From NCBI GenBank assembly GCA_015057165.1, contig SVEY01000021.1, forward strand, positions 1 to 53,160: a stretch of DNA of 53,160 nucleotides. Direction: 5' to 3'. Source of the DNA: Lachnospiraceae bacterium (GTDB lineage: Bacteria; Bacillota; Clostridia; Lachnospirales; Lachnospiraceae). The translations under genes were made by a program, and so were the position numbers. Every line of letters starts with the position of its first letter. The first letter of the stretch is position 1. This document shows positions 26,522-35,829 of this stretch, in pieces. The notes under the pieces are model-generated. The model did not search any database, was not told the origin of the DNA, and saw only the letters and a list, made by a program, of their open reading frames with translations.

Positions 26522-27527
26522 TAGTCATAAGGCATTGATTATCGCAGAGGCAGGAGTAAACCATAACGGTTCATTGGATATAGCGAAGGAACTGATTGAT
26601 GAAGCTAAGGCTGCCGGAGCTGATATAGTCAAATTTCAGACGGCGACATTGGATGGAGTTGTATCCAAGTTTGCATCTATGGCAGAGTATCAGAAAAACA
26701 ATATAGGAAAAACCTGTAGTCAGAAGGAAATGCTTTCAAAACTGCTACTCCCATTTGACAACTTTATCATTTTATCTGATTACTGCAAGAAGGTAGGGAT
26801 ACAATTCTTGTCCACGCCATTTGATCTAGAAAGTATACACTTTTTGGATGGATTACAAAATATCTGGAAGATACCATCAGGAGAGATTACTAATTATCCT
26901 TACCTTGTTGAAATTGCTAAGACAGGAAAGGATATCATTCTATCTACAGGTATGAGTACATTGAAAGAAGTTGATGAGTGTCTAGAAGTTTTAAGAAATA
27001 ACGGGGCGACAAATATTAAACTCTTACATTGTACAACAAACTATCCGACTCAAATGAAAGATGTTAATTTGAGAGCAATGTTGACACTTCGAAACCATTG
27101 TAAATGTGATGTGGGATATTCAGATCATACTTTAGGTATAGAAATACCAATAGCTGCTGTTGCAATGGGGGCGAGAGTAATTGAAAAACACTTTACATTA
27201 GATAGAAAGATGAAGGGTCCCGATCATAAAGCAAGTCTTGAACCAAATGAATTAAAGAGCATGATTGAGGCAATTCGCAATGTTGAAAATGCAATAGGTG
27301 ATTTTGAAAAGAAACCCGTTTATTCAGAAAAGGCAAATCTTGTAGCAGCAAGAAAGAGCATAGTGGCAAGAAAACCAATTAAAAAGGGCGAATTATTTAC
27401 TGAAGAAAACTTAACTACAAAACGACCAGGTAATGGAGTATCACCTATGAAGTGGAAAGATGTTATAGGTATATCAGCAGATAGAAACTATGATGTTGAT
27501 GAGATGATAGTGAATGATAGAATATGA
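26502..27527 (+). CDS. legI: Legionaminic acid synthase, LegI/NeuB family (341 aa)
   Basis: Condenses the diacetamido-trideoxy-hexose with phosphoenolpyruvate to form the nine-carbon acid. The TIM barrel starts IIAEAGVNHNGSLDIAKEL. VKFQT, FLSTPFD, KIPSGEITNYPYL, LHCTTNYPT, GYSDHT and VIEKHFTLD are all present. A C-terminal SAF antifreeze-like domain (about 275-341, RKSIVARKPIKKGELF and GNGVSPMKW) completes the NeuB layout. Discrimination between LegI and NeuB rests on the companion genes. It overlaps the hydrolase gene by four bases. Confidence 0.9.
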   Translation: MRDLEYNSHKALIIAEAGVNHNGSLDIAKELIDEAKAAGADIVKFQTATLDGVVSKFASMAEYQKNNIGKTCSQKEMLSKLLLPFDNFIILSDYCKKVGIQFLSTPFDLESIHFLDGLQNIWKIPSGEITNYPYLVEIAKTGKDIILSTGMSTLKEVDECLEVLRNNGATNIKLLHCTTNYPTQMKDVNLRAMLTLRNHCKCDVGYSDHTLGIEIPIAAVAMGARVIEKHFTLDRKMKGPDHKASLEPNELKSMIEAIRNVENAIGDFEKKPVYSEKANLVAARKSIVARKPIKKGELFTEENLTTKRPGNGVSPMKWKDVIGISADRNYDVDEMIVNDRI

Positions 27528-28309
27528 TTATAGCTTTATTAGAAACAAATATCTATTGGGAAGACAAAGAGAAGAATATAAAAAAAGTAAAAGACGATAT
27601 TGAAAGAATAATGTATTCTTATGATGTAGATTTGATATGCTTGCCAGAAATGTCCTTTACTGGGTTTTCAATGAGTGTTGAAAAGACAATGGATGTGAAT
27701 AATGAGACAATAGAACGAATGAAAGAATTTGCATGTAACTATAATACAGGAATAGCATTTGGATGGGTAGAAAGTAAAGGAAGTATTTTTTTGAATCATT
27801 ATTCACTTGTTGATAAATCAAGAGTTCTTCTAGATTATGTTAAGATTCATCCGTTTAGTTATGGGGGCGAAGCAGATGTTTTTGCTGGTGGAGATGAATT
27901 AGGAGCTGTTAGGATGTCAGGCTTTACCGTTGCTTTTCAAATATGCTATGACTTGAGGTTTCCAGAACTGTTTCAGATTTTGTCAAAGCAAGCAGATTTG
28001 ATAATTGTTCCAGCTAATTGGCCAAGTAAAAGAGAAGATCATTGGGATGTATTATTACATGCGAGAGCAATTGAGAGTCAAGTATATATTGCAGGAGTTA
28101 ATTGTAAGGGTTGCATAAACGAAATGGAGTATCCTGGCAATTCTTGCTTGATCGCCCCAGATGGTAAGGACGTGGAAAGCATTGATGTCGCTACGATAAA
28201 TGGAGATATAGCACGTATATATTATTTGAGTAATGACGTAAAAAAATATCGTGAAAGTTTTCCTGTAAAAAAAGACAGGAGAGAAGACTTATATAAGAGA
28301 TTATACTGA
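27524..28309 (+). CDS. Carbon-nitrogen hydrolase, nitrilase superfamily (261 aa)
   Basis: A nitrilase/omega-amidase-like enzyme. The catalytic triad is visible: E42 in CLPEMSFTG, K107 in DYVKIHPF and C141 in FQICYDLRFPE. Family enzymes hydrolyse amides or nitriles, or release ammonia for a partner. It overlaps legI, so it is made with the Leg pathway. Possible jobs are trimming an N-acyl group, or supplying or recycling ammonia for the amidotransferase; none is proven. It is not a standard member of Leg clusters as far as I know. Confidence 0.85.
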   Translation: MIIALLETNIYWEDKEKNIKKVKDDIERIMYSYDVDLICLPEMSFTGFSMSVEKTMDVNNETIERMKEFACNYNTGIAFGWVESKGSIFLNHYSLVDKSRVLLDYVKIHPFSYGGEADVFAGGDELGAVRMSGFTVAFQICYDLRFPELFQILSKQADLIIVPANWPSKREDHWDVLLHARAIESQVYIAGVNCKGCINEMEYPGNSCLIAPDGKDVESIDVATINGDIARIYYLSNDVKKYRESFPVKKDRREDLYKRLY

Positions 28310-28628
28310 TTATAATAAAAGGATGGAATTTAATAAAAAAGATTTATGCGCTAAAAGGATATCAACGTAAATTTGCTATAATTAAATGAAGAATAATGAA
28401 AGATGTCTGCATAAGAGAGTGTGTTCAAAGAGAGACAATACACAGTTACTATAATGTATCAAGTTTTATTTTAAAACAATAATTCTATAGTATTTATATA
28501 TGGGTTTGAGGGTTGGAGAAATATGTATACTATTGTAAATGAAAAAGGGCTATTATTTCATCTTGCGTGAAAAATCCACTTTGGCGGAATTGATATTTTT
28601 TACACATCGAACATGAGGGAGAAGTGTT
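28310..28628. other. AT-rich gap of about 320 bases
   Basis: No gene found. A 15-codon ORF starting at ATG 28523 with a GGAG-type RBS (MYTIVNEKGLLFHLA) may be a leader peptide or chance. The gap separates the Leg pathway from the glycan assembly genes, so a promoter probably lies here, but none was firm enough to call. Confidence 0.3.
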
Positions 28629-29993
28629 ATGCAATATGATTTTGTTTTTGTATATGAAGTAAAGAATCGAGAACTAGAAAGTATAGTTCTTCTTAAATAT
28701 GAACTAGAAAAAAGGGGATATACGGTTTCTTTAGTTGAAACATGGGAAGGGGAGATTCACTTTTTAAAGCCAGTTTCGGCTAGGGTACTTGTAGCTTTTG
28801 CCCTGTACAATAATGGAACACTCAAATATGTTAGTTCTTTTGTAAAAGACTGTCATAAATTTATTAATTTACAGTGGGAACAAATATACTCGAATGCTGA
28901 CGTGAAATGTGATAATATAATGCAAAATTCTTCGTATGAAATAAAAGGTGAAGCAAAAAATGTTATACATGTAAGTTGGGGGAAAAATAATTATGATAGA
29001 TTAATTCAAAAATATGGTGTCGATCCGAATAATATTATATTGGTTGGGAATATATCACTAGATTTTCTTAGAAGAGAATTTGATGAGTTTTATTTGACAA
29101 GAGAAGAATTATTGTCAAAGTACAATATTTTTCAAAAGAAAGTTTACTTGTTTATTTCAACACTTAGCTATACTAACATGCCGGAGGCTATAATTAATTC
29201 AGAGTTATATCAGAATATTGGTTATGATTTAAACGAATTTGTTGAAATAAATATAAAAACTCAGAAAATATTAATAGAATGGTTTGAAAACGAAATAAAA
29301 AAACATCCTGATATATTGCTAATATATAGGCCACATCCTTCGGAAGCAAAAAGCAGACTGTTGACATCATTTGAAAAGAAATATAGTAATTTTAGAGTTA
29401 TAGGAGATTTATCAATAAAGCAATGGATACTACGAGTTGATAAAATATATACTTGGTATAGTACTACGGTTGCAGAAATATACATGGCTAATAAAGGTTG
29501 CGAAATAATAAGACCAATTCCAATACCATGGGATATAGAATTAGAAAACTATAATGAGGCTAAGATAACAAATTCCTTTAAGGTTTTTGATGAAGGATTT
29601 GAAGACTGTAATCCAGATTACCCAATTCCAGAAGAAACAATTAAAAAATTTTATTATATTGATGAAATACCGACTTATTTAAAGCTAGCTGATTGTTGTG
29701 AAAAAGTTTTAAATAGCGATCAGTATTGCCTAGATTCTCCATTGACTCAGGCAAAAGGAGTTCATAAAAGAAGTTTTTATATAAAGCGAAAGATCACTTG
29801 TTTAAAAGGAGGGATAAGTCTTGGAATGCACCGTTTTTTTGGAAAGCCTATTTCGGATAAAAAGAAAAAAAATGTTGAAGAATTGATTGAATATAAGTAT
29901 GCAAAAAAAATGGCAAGTGAGAATGCTGCAACAAAAAGAGAAATAAATGAGATTTTGAAGAAAATAGATTTTTGCTTGAGAAGAAATAAATAG
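28629..29993 (+). CDS. GT-B-like surface carbohydrate transferase (454 aa)
   Basis: It resembles the CDP-glycerol-transferase, polysialyltransferase and surface-carbohydrate biosynthesis superfamily. RPHPSE (234-239) is the diagnostic His-Pro motif, followed by VDKIYTWYSTTVAEIYMANK, the segment that closes the donor site in that fold. The N-terminal half has a Rossmann-like start (YDFVFVYEVKNRELE) and HVSWGKNNYDRL. As the first gene after legI and lacking any Maf-type flagellin transferase nearby, it is a candidate CMP-nonulosonate transferase (inference). GGGAG lies eight bases before the ATG. Confidence 0.65.
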   Translation: MQYDFVFVYEVKNRELESIVLLKYELEKRGYTVSLVETWEGEIHFLKPVSARVLVAFALYNNGTLKYVSSFVKDCHKFINLQWEQIYSNADVKCDNIMQNSSYEIKGEAKNVIHVSWGKNNYDRLIQKYGVDPNNIILVGNISLDFLRREFDEFYLTREELLSKYNIFQKKVYLFISTLSYTNMPEAIINSELYQNIGYDLNEFVEINIKTQKILIEWFENEIKKHPDILLIYRPHPSEAKSRLLTSFEKKYSNFRVIGDLSIKQWILRVDKIYTWYSTTVAEIYMANKGCEIIRPIPIPWDIELENYNEAKITNSFKVFDEGFEDCNPDYPIPEETIKKFYYIDEIPTYLKLADCCEKVLNSDQYCLDSPLTQAKGVHKRSFYIKRKITCLKGGISLGMHRFFGKPISDKKKKNVEELIEYKYAKKMASENAATKREINEILKKIDFCLRRNK

Positions 29994-30109
29994 TAGATAC
30001 TAATTTGAAAACTTAAGGATTTTGAATATATTAATAGTTTCTATTATAGTATCTATAAACTGAGATACTGTGTTAAAGTGTATTGTTTATTTGAATAGAG
30101 GATTGATTT

Positions 30110-31198
30110 ATGTTTGAAGTGTTAGAAAAGTATAATTCGGAAATAACGGTGGGTGGAAATATTGTTTATGACAATAGGAACCTTTGGATGATTTCCGTAA
30201 ACAATGACATGCTATTAAAGTTTGATTTGGATAATAAAATGCTTATTAAAGAGTATCCTATTCCAGATAAACGGGTATGGTATGGGCATTATAAAATTGC
30301 AAAATTAAATAATAAAATATTTATTCTACCATTTTTGGGGGTTAATATATATTTGTTTGATATAATTGATGAGTCGATTAAGAAAGTGACTAAAGAATCG
30401 ATAGAACAGAAAGAAGTATATGCTATCGTCGAAGCAATCGATAAAAAGATAGTTGCTGTTGAACAAAGCCAAGGGCGAATAGTTGAAATTGATGAGGCTA
30501 ACAATATAGTCTTTATAGATGATAAACTAAAAAGGGCTTTAAGAAAACAGGGAATAGAGGATAATGTGTGCTTTTCTGAAGAGTATTTTTTGCTGAAGGG
30601 TAAGATGTTTTTGATATTAAAAGAAAGTGGTTGTTTTGTCGTTTTTGATGTAATGACATATGAAGTTAATGTACATAAACTCACAAACAATGAGAAAATC
30701 TATTCGGTTCATGGAAATGAAGACTATATTCTGTTTACAACAACAAAAAACAGTATTATTAAATGGAAAGATGGTTATATTATTGAGCAAATTGACAATG
30801 ATGATTTTTTTGATGAACAGTGTGCGTTCCTAAAGCCATTTTGTACAAATGAAGTAGACTATTTGTTCCCATGGAAAAAACGATGTTATTATACAATAAA
30901 AGAGAAACAGATAACTAAATATAACCTCGACTTTGCTATTCGAGAGGATTCCTATCCGGTTGATGTTTATGACCAGTTTCAATGGATTGAAAGGCATGAG
31001 GACAAGACGCTTATACAGTCAAGAATCAATGGAGATATTTTTGTAATTGACAACTTGACCAATGAAGTAGATGTAATTAGGCTGAAGGTGCCGGATGAGA
31101 AAAGTGTTGAAATAATGAAAGGACTGATGAGTGTCAAGAAATACGTTCTTAACGAAGACGAAGTATTCTCGTTAAATAGATTTATGGAATTAGTTTAA
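30110..31198 (+). CDS. Hypothetical beta-propeller-like protein (362 aa)
   Basis: Family not recognised. The sequence is a series of short beta-strand units with recurring aromatic/Asp turns (NLWMISVNNDMLLKFDLDN, IFILPFLGVNIYLFDI, YILFTTTKNSIIKWKDG), typical of a WD/Kelch-like propeller. No signal peptide or membrane segment. AGAGGA precedes the ATG by about seven bases. Its place among glycosyltransferases suggests a binding or scaffold role in glycan assembly. Confidence 0.55.
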   Translation: MFEVLEKYNSEITVGGNIVYDNRNLWMISVNNDMLLKFDLDNKMLIKEYPIPDKRVWYGHYKIAKLNNKIFILPFLGVNIYLFDIIDESIKKVTKESIEQKEVYAIVEAIDKKIVAVEQSQGRIVEIDEANNIVFIDDKLKRALRKQGIEDNVCFSEEYFLLKGKMFLILKESGCFVVFDVMTYEVNVHKLTNNEKIYSVHGNEDYILFTTTKNSIIKWKDGYIIEQIDNDDFFDEQCAFLKPFCTNEVDYLFPWKKRCYYTIKEKQITKYNLDFAIREDSYPVDVYDQFQWIERHEDKTLIQSRINGDIFVIDNLTNEVDVIRLKVPDEKSVEIMKGLMSVKKYVLNEDEVFSLNRFMELV

Positions 31199-31227
31199 AG
31201 TGGTTTTTAAACTTTTTTATAGAGACT

Positions 31228-32409
31228 ATGTTGTCTTTTAGAGGTGTAACGTTGATTTCATTTATTATTGCAGTATATAATAATCAAAGATATCTTAGAT
31301 GTGCCGTACAGAGTGTATTAGATGTTGACAAAGAATATGATGTTGAGGTGGTTATTATCGACGATGGCTCAACTGACAACACCCCTCAAATAGCAGATGA
31401 GTTGGCGAGGCAAGATGATAGAATAAAGGTTATTCATCAAGAAAACCAATGGATATATGCAAGCTTTAATAATGGGATAAAAGCTGCAAAGGGAGAATAT
31501 ATATACATCCTCAATTCCGACGACATGCTATTTGACGGAGCAGTTGGTGTATTCTTTGATGCAATAGAAAAGTATAATCATCCGGATGTCATATGGACTA
31601 AGGTTATATGGCAGGATGTTGATGAGAATCAAAATGTGTTGAGTGAGCACGACATGAATGAGAGCGTAACAGAAGATACGTATTATGATTCTAAGGAGTC
31701 AGTACGTTCCAATTGGCTATATGTTCTCGAATCTGAGGTTGCAGTAAATCAGGCTAATCTATATAAGAGAGAGTTGGCGCTCACACATCCATTTAGAAAT
31801 GATTACTATGCCGGTGATTCTTTTTTTAATATGGGAATAGCAGATGATATAGATAGCATGGTCTTCTTGTCTGCGCCAATATATAGGTATATGTCTTATC
31901 AAGATTCAGGAATGAATGCATCTGTTGGAAAGTATTATGGCTATGAACATCGTATGTTTAATGAGTTGATGGATTGTGAGGATGAATTATATTCGAAATG
32001 GGATAATACAGACAAACTAATAGAAAATGTTGTAATTAGAAGACTAAAGGAGCTGACTTATGAAATAGAGATACTAGAGTACAGAAATTGCGATATAGAA
32101 AAAGCTGGAATATTAGAGCATTTGTTTTGCGTTGTTGCTGATTCTAAGATAAGGCAAATGGCAAAAAGAATTGGAAGAGAAAGAGAGTATGAGAGTCGAA
32201 TACTTACGGGCGCCAGGAATTTGATAAACCATCTTGATTTACAAGGAAATATACCGGAATATGTGGACAGGCTAGTCAGGTACTTGCCGGAAAATTATTT
32301 AGATAACGTGGATAGAACCATAATTGACAAAAGAGAGATAGATACAGCAATTAACGACGCTAAAAATAAAGATAGAATTGGAAAGATATATTATTCGGAA
32401 GATTGGTAG
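31228..32409 (+). CDS. GT2-family glycosyltransferase (393 aa or 385 aa)
   Basis: A classic GT-A family 2 enzyme: LISFIIAVYNNQRYL at the N-terminus, VVIIDDGSTDNT for nucleotide binding, and YILNSDDMLF as the DxD-type metal site. The C-terminal 160 residues are helical and may bind the acceptor. ATG 31228 gives 393 aa, but TTG 31252, with AGAGGTG five bases before it, starts right at the fold and may be the true start. The next gene follows after three bases. Confidence 0.85.
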   Translation: MLSFRGVTLISFIIAVYNNQRYLRCAVQSVLDVDKEYDVEVVIIDDGSTDNTPQIADELARQDDRIKVIHQENQWIYASFNNGIKAAKGEYIYILNSDDMLFDGAVGVFFDAIEKYNHPDVIWTKVIWQDVDENQNVLSEHDMNESVTEDTYYDSKESVRSNWLYVLESEVAVNQANLYKRELALTHPFRNDYYAGDSFFNMGIADDIDSMVFLSAPIYRYMSYQDSGMNASVGKYYGYEHRMFNELMDCEDELYSKWDNTDKLIENVVIRRLKELTYEIEILEYRNCDIEKAGILEHLFCVVADSKIRQMAKRIGREREYESRILTGARNLINHLDLQGNIPEYVDRLVRYLPENYLDNVDRTIIDKREIDTAINDAKNKDRIGKIYYSEDW

Positions 32410-32412
32410 GAA

Positions 32413-33615
32413 ATGGATAAGTACAGAATAATTATTTGGGGAGCCAGTATAAAACTGGACGAAATAATCTCGGCATTAGATTTTAATAAATGTGAGCTTT
32501 TAGGGATTGTTGATAGAAATCCGGAAAAGCAGGGGATACTATGGGATGAGAAATATGAAATTGTTTCTCCAGATATTTTTGACATTAAAGCAATTGATTA
32601 TGTGCTGATTTCTGCACAGAATCCTGGGTCTGTGATTTCTTATCTTCAACAAATAGATATTCCTCGTGAAAAAATGATGTTATTTTGGAAGTCTGATAGT
32701 CTTATTCCGTTCCTAAAAGAAGTGTATTTATTACGAAGAGAGAATAAAAAATTAAAACTAAGATTGAGGAATGCACCATACGAATATGGTGATTCTGTGA
32801 TTAGTTTTATAGAAATGGGTGAACTCTTCAGAATGCTAAGAGAAGAAAAAAAGTCACTTAGCAGGTTTGGCGATGGCGAGTTTGAGATTATTCGGGGTAA
32901 TGACCGAGGATGGTTTCAAAAAAAAGATAATAACTTGGCATTAAGACTGAACGAAATACTGGTTGAAGAACAGGATGATGTAATAATTGCTATTGCAAAT
33001 AACTTTGGTAATCTTGATAAGTATACGGATGATGCAGCCGATGGAATTCGGGAATATGTAACACCGGAAGCGAGAAAAGACATATTGCGTTTGCTATCGA
33101 AAAAAAGGATGTATGGCGACGCTTATGTTACTAGACCATATTTGATGTATAAAGACAAGACTTACATTAATACAATTATTGATGGATTTAGAAGTGTTTG
33201 GAATAGTAGGCGAGTTATTATTATCGAGAATAAGTATTCACGCATAGGAATAAATAACGATTTGTTTGATAATGTTGTACAGATAAGACGAGTTATATGC
33301 CCTCACAAAGATGCGTTTTCGTTTTATAATGATATAAAGGAAGCAATTTATAAATTTGCAGACAAAGATGATTTGATACTTGTTTCTTTGGGCCAGACAG
33401 CGACTATTCTTTCTTACGATTTAGGAATTAATGGTTATCAGGCAATTGATATTGGACAGATAGATACGGAGTATGAGTGGTATCTTCGTGGAGCGAATGA
33501 CCGCATAGAGATTCCGGGAAAGTCCGTTGCTGAATTAACTTGGTGGCATGAACCAGAAGTGACTAGTAATAGAGACTATAATGAACAAGTAGTGTGTTCG
33601 ATAGGTGATAGTTGA
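32413..33615 (+). CDS. GT-D-fold glycosyltransferase with N-terminal Rossmann domain (400 aa)
   Basis: Residues 1-100 form a small Rossmann-like sugar-enzyme domain (YRIIIWGASIKLDEIISAL, VDRNPEKQG). Residues about 125-385 match the GT-D fold first described for streptococcal adhesin glycosylation (DUF1792/SP_1767-like), with RFGDGEFE at 151-158 as the metal-binding motif and LVSLGQTATILSYDL late. Known GT-D enzymes add glucose to O-linked sugars on secreted proteins, so a role in extending a protein-linked glycan fits. The same N-terminal Rossmann type recurs in neighbouring proteins. Confidence 0.8.
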   Translation: MDKYRIIIWGASIKLDEIISALDFNKCELLGIVDRNPEKQGILWDEKYEIVSPDIFDIKAIDYVLISAQNPGSVISYLQQIDIPREKMMLFWKSDSLIPFLKEVYLLRRENKKLKLRLRNAPYEYGDSVISFIEMGELFRMLREEKKSLSRFGDGEFEIIRGNDRGWFQKKDNNLALRLNEILVEEQDDVIIAIANNFGNLDKYTDDAADGIREYVTPEARKDILRLLSKKRMYGDAYVTRPYLMYKDKTYINTIIDGFRSVWNSRRVIIIENKYSRIGINNDLFDNVVQIRRVICPHKDAFSFYNDIKEAIYKFADKDDLILVSLGQTATILSYDLGINGYQAIDIGQIDTEYEWYLRGANDRIEIPGKSVAELTWWHEPEVTSNRDYNEQVVCSIGDS

Positions 33616-34762
33616 GAAGAATTATTATAATATTAATTGCAATATGAAAAATGTAGCTATAGTAATACCGTTTTATAAGGAACAACTTAATAATAATGAA
33701 TGCATTTCTCTAGAGCAATGTCGGAGAGTATTATATAAATACGATTTATATTTGCTAGTTCCTGACAACATGGAAGTGGAAATTGAGAATGGTGAAAATG
33801 TTTTATATGTAGATAAAAAAAATCTTGATTCTAGAAAAACATATAGTGATTATGTCTTGAGCCAAGAGTTCTATTCAATATTTAAAGATTACGAGTTTAT
33901 TCTTATTTATCAGTTAGATTCTTTTGTTTTCGAAGACCGATTGGAATATTTCTGCAATATGGATTTCGATTATATAGGTGCGGAGTGGCTCTATGGATTA
34001 GAATGTCATACGGATGAAGGTATGCTATGGTATTTCGGAAATGGCGGATTCTCGCTTCGGAGAGTATCTTCCTTTTTGAATTGGATTAGAGATGAACAGG
34101 ATACAATTGAGTATTATAAGATGCTTCTTCCGGAAGATTTAGTAATTGCGATATATGGAAAAAAACATTTGAAAATTGCTGGTCGGGATGTGGCGAGACA
34201 ATTCTCGTTTGATATGTATCCAAAGGAATGTTATCAAGAAGCGGGAGAGAGGTTGCCGTTTGGATGCCATGCTTGGCATAGATTTGACAGAGAATTTTGG
34301 GCGAAGATTATTCAATCCTATGGCTATAATGTTGAAGTTAGTCATGAGTATGATTTTGACACAAAGCTTTTATCTTCAGGTAAGGAAAGAACAGAAAGGC
34401 TAAGTCAGTTTTTCTCAAAGGACAAGATAGAGAGTTGCCTAAAGAATTTGCTTGCAGATTATAAAGATGAACTATATGTATTTGGCGCAGGACAATGTGG
34501 CTTTAGTTTTGTTAATATGACAAAAGGAACAAATGTTAAGGTGATAAATGTGCTTGACAATGATGCTAGCAAAGCCGGATTACATTTAGAAGGTATTGAG
34601 ATTGTTAGTGTAGAAGATGCTCTTAAGACTAAAAGAGCACCTATATTGATTGCAGTATTAAACCCGGAACCTATTGAGAATCAATTAAATGAATATGGAT
34701 TGAAAAAGAATATAGACTATATTTTTTCAAGAGATTTGCAGAATGAAATGTGTAAATGTTGA
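33605..34762 (+). CDS. DUF5672-type protein with C-terminal Rossmann domain (385 aa or 372 aa)
   Basis: The N-terminal half (VAIVIPFYK, ILIYQLDSFVF, DFDYIGAEWL, GNGGFSLRR) has the pattern of DUF5672, a glycosyltransferase-like family. FCN-type DxD features are replaced by QLDSF. The C-terminal 110 residues are a Rossmann-like module (ELYVFGAGQCGFSFVNM, VLDNDASKAG). The start is uncertain: GTG 33605 overlaps the upstream gene, while ATG 33644 begins at the fold; neither has a good RBS. It overlaps the radical SAM gene by seven bases. Confidence 0.7.
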   Translation: MIVEKNYYNINCNMKNVAIVIPFYKEQLNNNECISLEQCRRVLYKYDLYLLVPDNMEVEIENGENVLYVDKKNLDSRKTYSDYVLSQEFYSIFKDYEFILIYQLDSFVFEDRLEYFCNMDFDYIGAEWLYGLECHTDEGMLWYFGNGGFSLRRVSSFLNWIRDEQDTIEYYKMLLPEDLVIAIYGKKHLKIAGRDVARQFSFDMYPKECYQEAGERLPFGCHAWHRFDREFWAKIIQSYGYNVEVSHEYDFDTKLLSSGKERTERLSQFFSKDKIESCLKNLLADYKDELYVFGAGQCGFSFVNMTKGTNVKVINVLDNDASKAGLHLEGIEIVSVEDALKTKRAPILIAVLNPEPIENQLNEYGLKKNIDYIFSRDLQNEMCKC

Positions 34763-35772
34763 GGTTGGATGATATGATTTTTATAGATAAAACAGCATCA
34801 AGAGAGCTACAATTAAAGCAACAGACAGAACGGTGCTATGATGATTTTTGCTTTTATAATCAATTTGACGCTGAAAAAAGAGAAGCTTTTGTGAATAAAA
34901 AGATGGAAAATATAAGAGAAGGAGACTTTGTTCTTCCTTATTTGCCACTTTATCTTACAACGGCATGTAGTTTGAATTGCGAAAAATGTAATAATTTGAT
35001 GCCAATGTTTCATGGTCATGCGTCTGATTTTTCGTGGGAGAAGACAAGAGAGTCGCTTGAAATAATTCTTTCAGGTGTTAAGGAGATGATATTCTGCGAA
35101 CTTGTTGGTGGTGAGCCTTTTTTGAATAAAGATCTTGGAGATATTCTTGACTTTGTTGGAAACAATAAAAAAATACTTCAGATTGTAATTATAACTAATG
35201 CAACAGTAGTTCCTAAACCGGAAATATTGGATAAACTAAAAAAGAACAATGTGCTAGTTCGTGTGAGTGACTATGGATTGTTTGAAAATATTTCTGCTTT
35301 TGTTGGGACGCTTGATGAGTATGGAATAAATGTCAGGATTTTGCCGGATATGAAGTGGAATAATCCCGGCGGAGTAGAGCCACGAGGACGTTCTCGAGAA
35401 GAACTTAAGAAGCAGTATAATAATTGTGAGTTTTCTTTAAAGTGCAAGTATTTATGTGAGGATAAGCTTTTTAGTTGTGCCAGAGCAGCGAGCATGTATC
35501 ATTTGGGATTATTTGACTCAAAGAAAGATATACTAAATATTTCGAACGAAACAACTATAAATGATATTCACTCTTTTTATCTCAATGACGAAGGAGATAT
35601 ATGTGACCACTGTAATCTCTTCACTCCTTATGCAGAGGAAATACCTGCAGCAGAGCAAGTTGGAGAAAAGCAATTTAGACATTCAAATTATACTGTAATT
35701 AGTAATTATGAGCTTAATCACTATAAAAAAATGACAAGAGAATACGAAAAACTATTGGCGAACACAAAATGA
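34756..35772 (+). CDS. Radical SAM enzyme (338 aa)
   Basis: LTTACSLNCEKCNN contains the CxxxCxxC cluster (C71, C75, C78) that binds the 4Fe-4S centre and S-adenosylmethionine; ELVGGEPFLNKDL is the GGE motif. A C-terminal Cys-rich part (NNCEFSLKCKYLC, FSCARAAS, CDHCNLF) suggests an auxiliary cluster, as in SPASM-type enzymes. Amid glycosyltransferases it may epimerise, dehydrate or otherwise alter a sugar or peptide. ATG 34774 with GAGG upstream is an alternative start. Confidence 0.82.
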   Translation: MLRLDDMIFIDKTASRELQLKQQTERCYDDFCFYNQFDAEKREAFVNKKMENIREGDFVLPYLPLYLTTACSLNCEKCNNLMPMFHGHASDFSWEKTRESLEIILSGVKEMIFCELVGGEPFLNKDLGDILDFVGNNKKILQIVIITNATVVPKPEILDKLKKNNVLVRVSDYGLFENISAFVGTLDEYGINVRILPDMKWNNPGGVEPRGRSREELKKQYNNCEFSLKCKYLCEDKLFSCARAASMYHLGLFDSKKDILNISNETTINDIHSFYLNDEGDICDHCNLFTPYAEEIPAAEQVGEKQFRHSNYTVISNYELNHYKKMTREYEKLLANTK

Positions 35773-35829
35773 TTTCATATTTGATTATAAGGATAGAAGA
35801 CTTTTTGCTTGATATTTGCGGAGGATAAC

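Noticed and set aside
28523-28570. 15-codon leader ORF before the GT-B-like gene
   Set aside because: It has an RBS but no attenuator hairpins or codon bias, so chance is likely.
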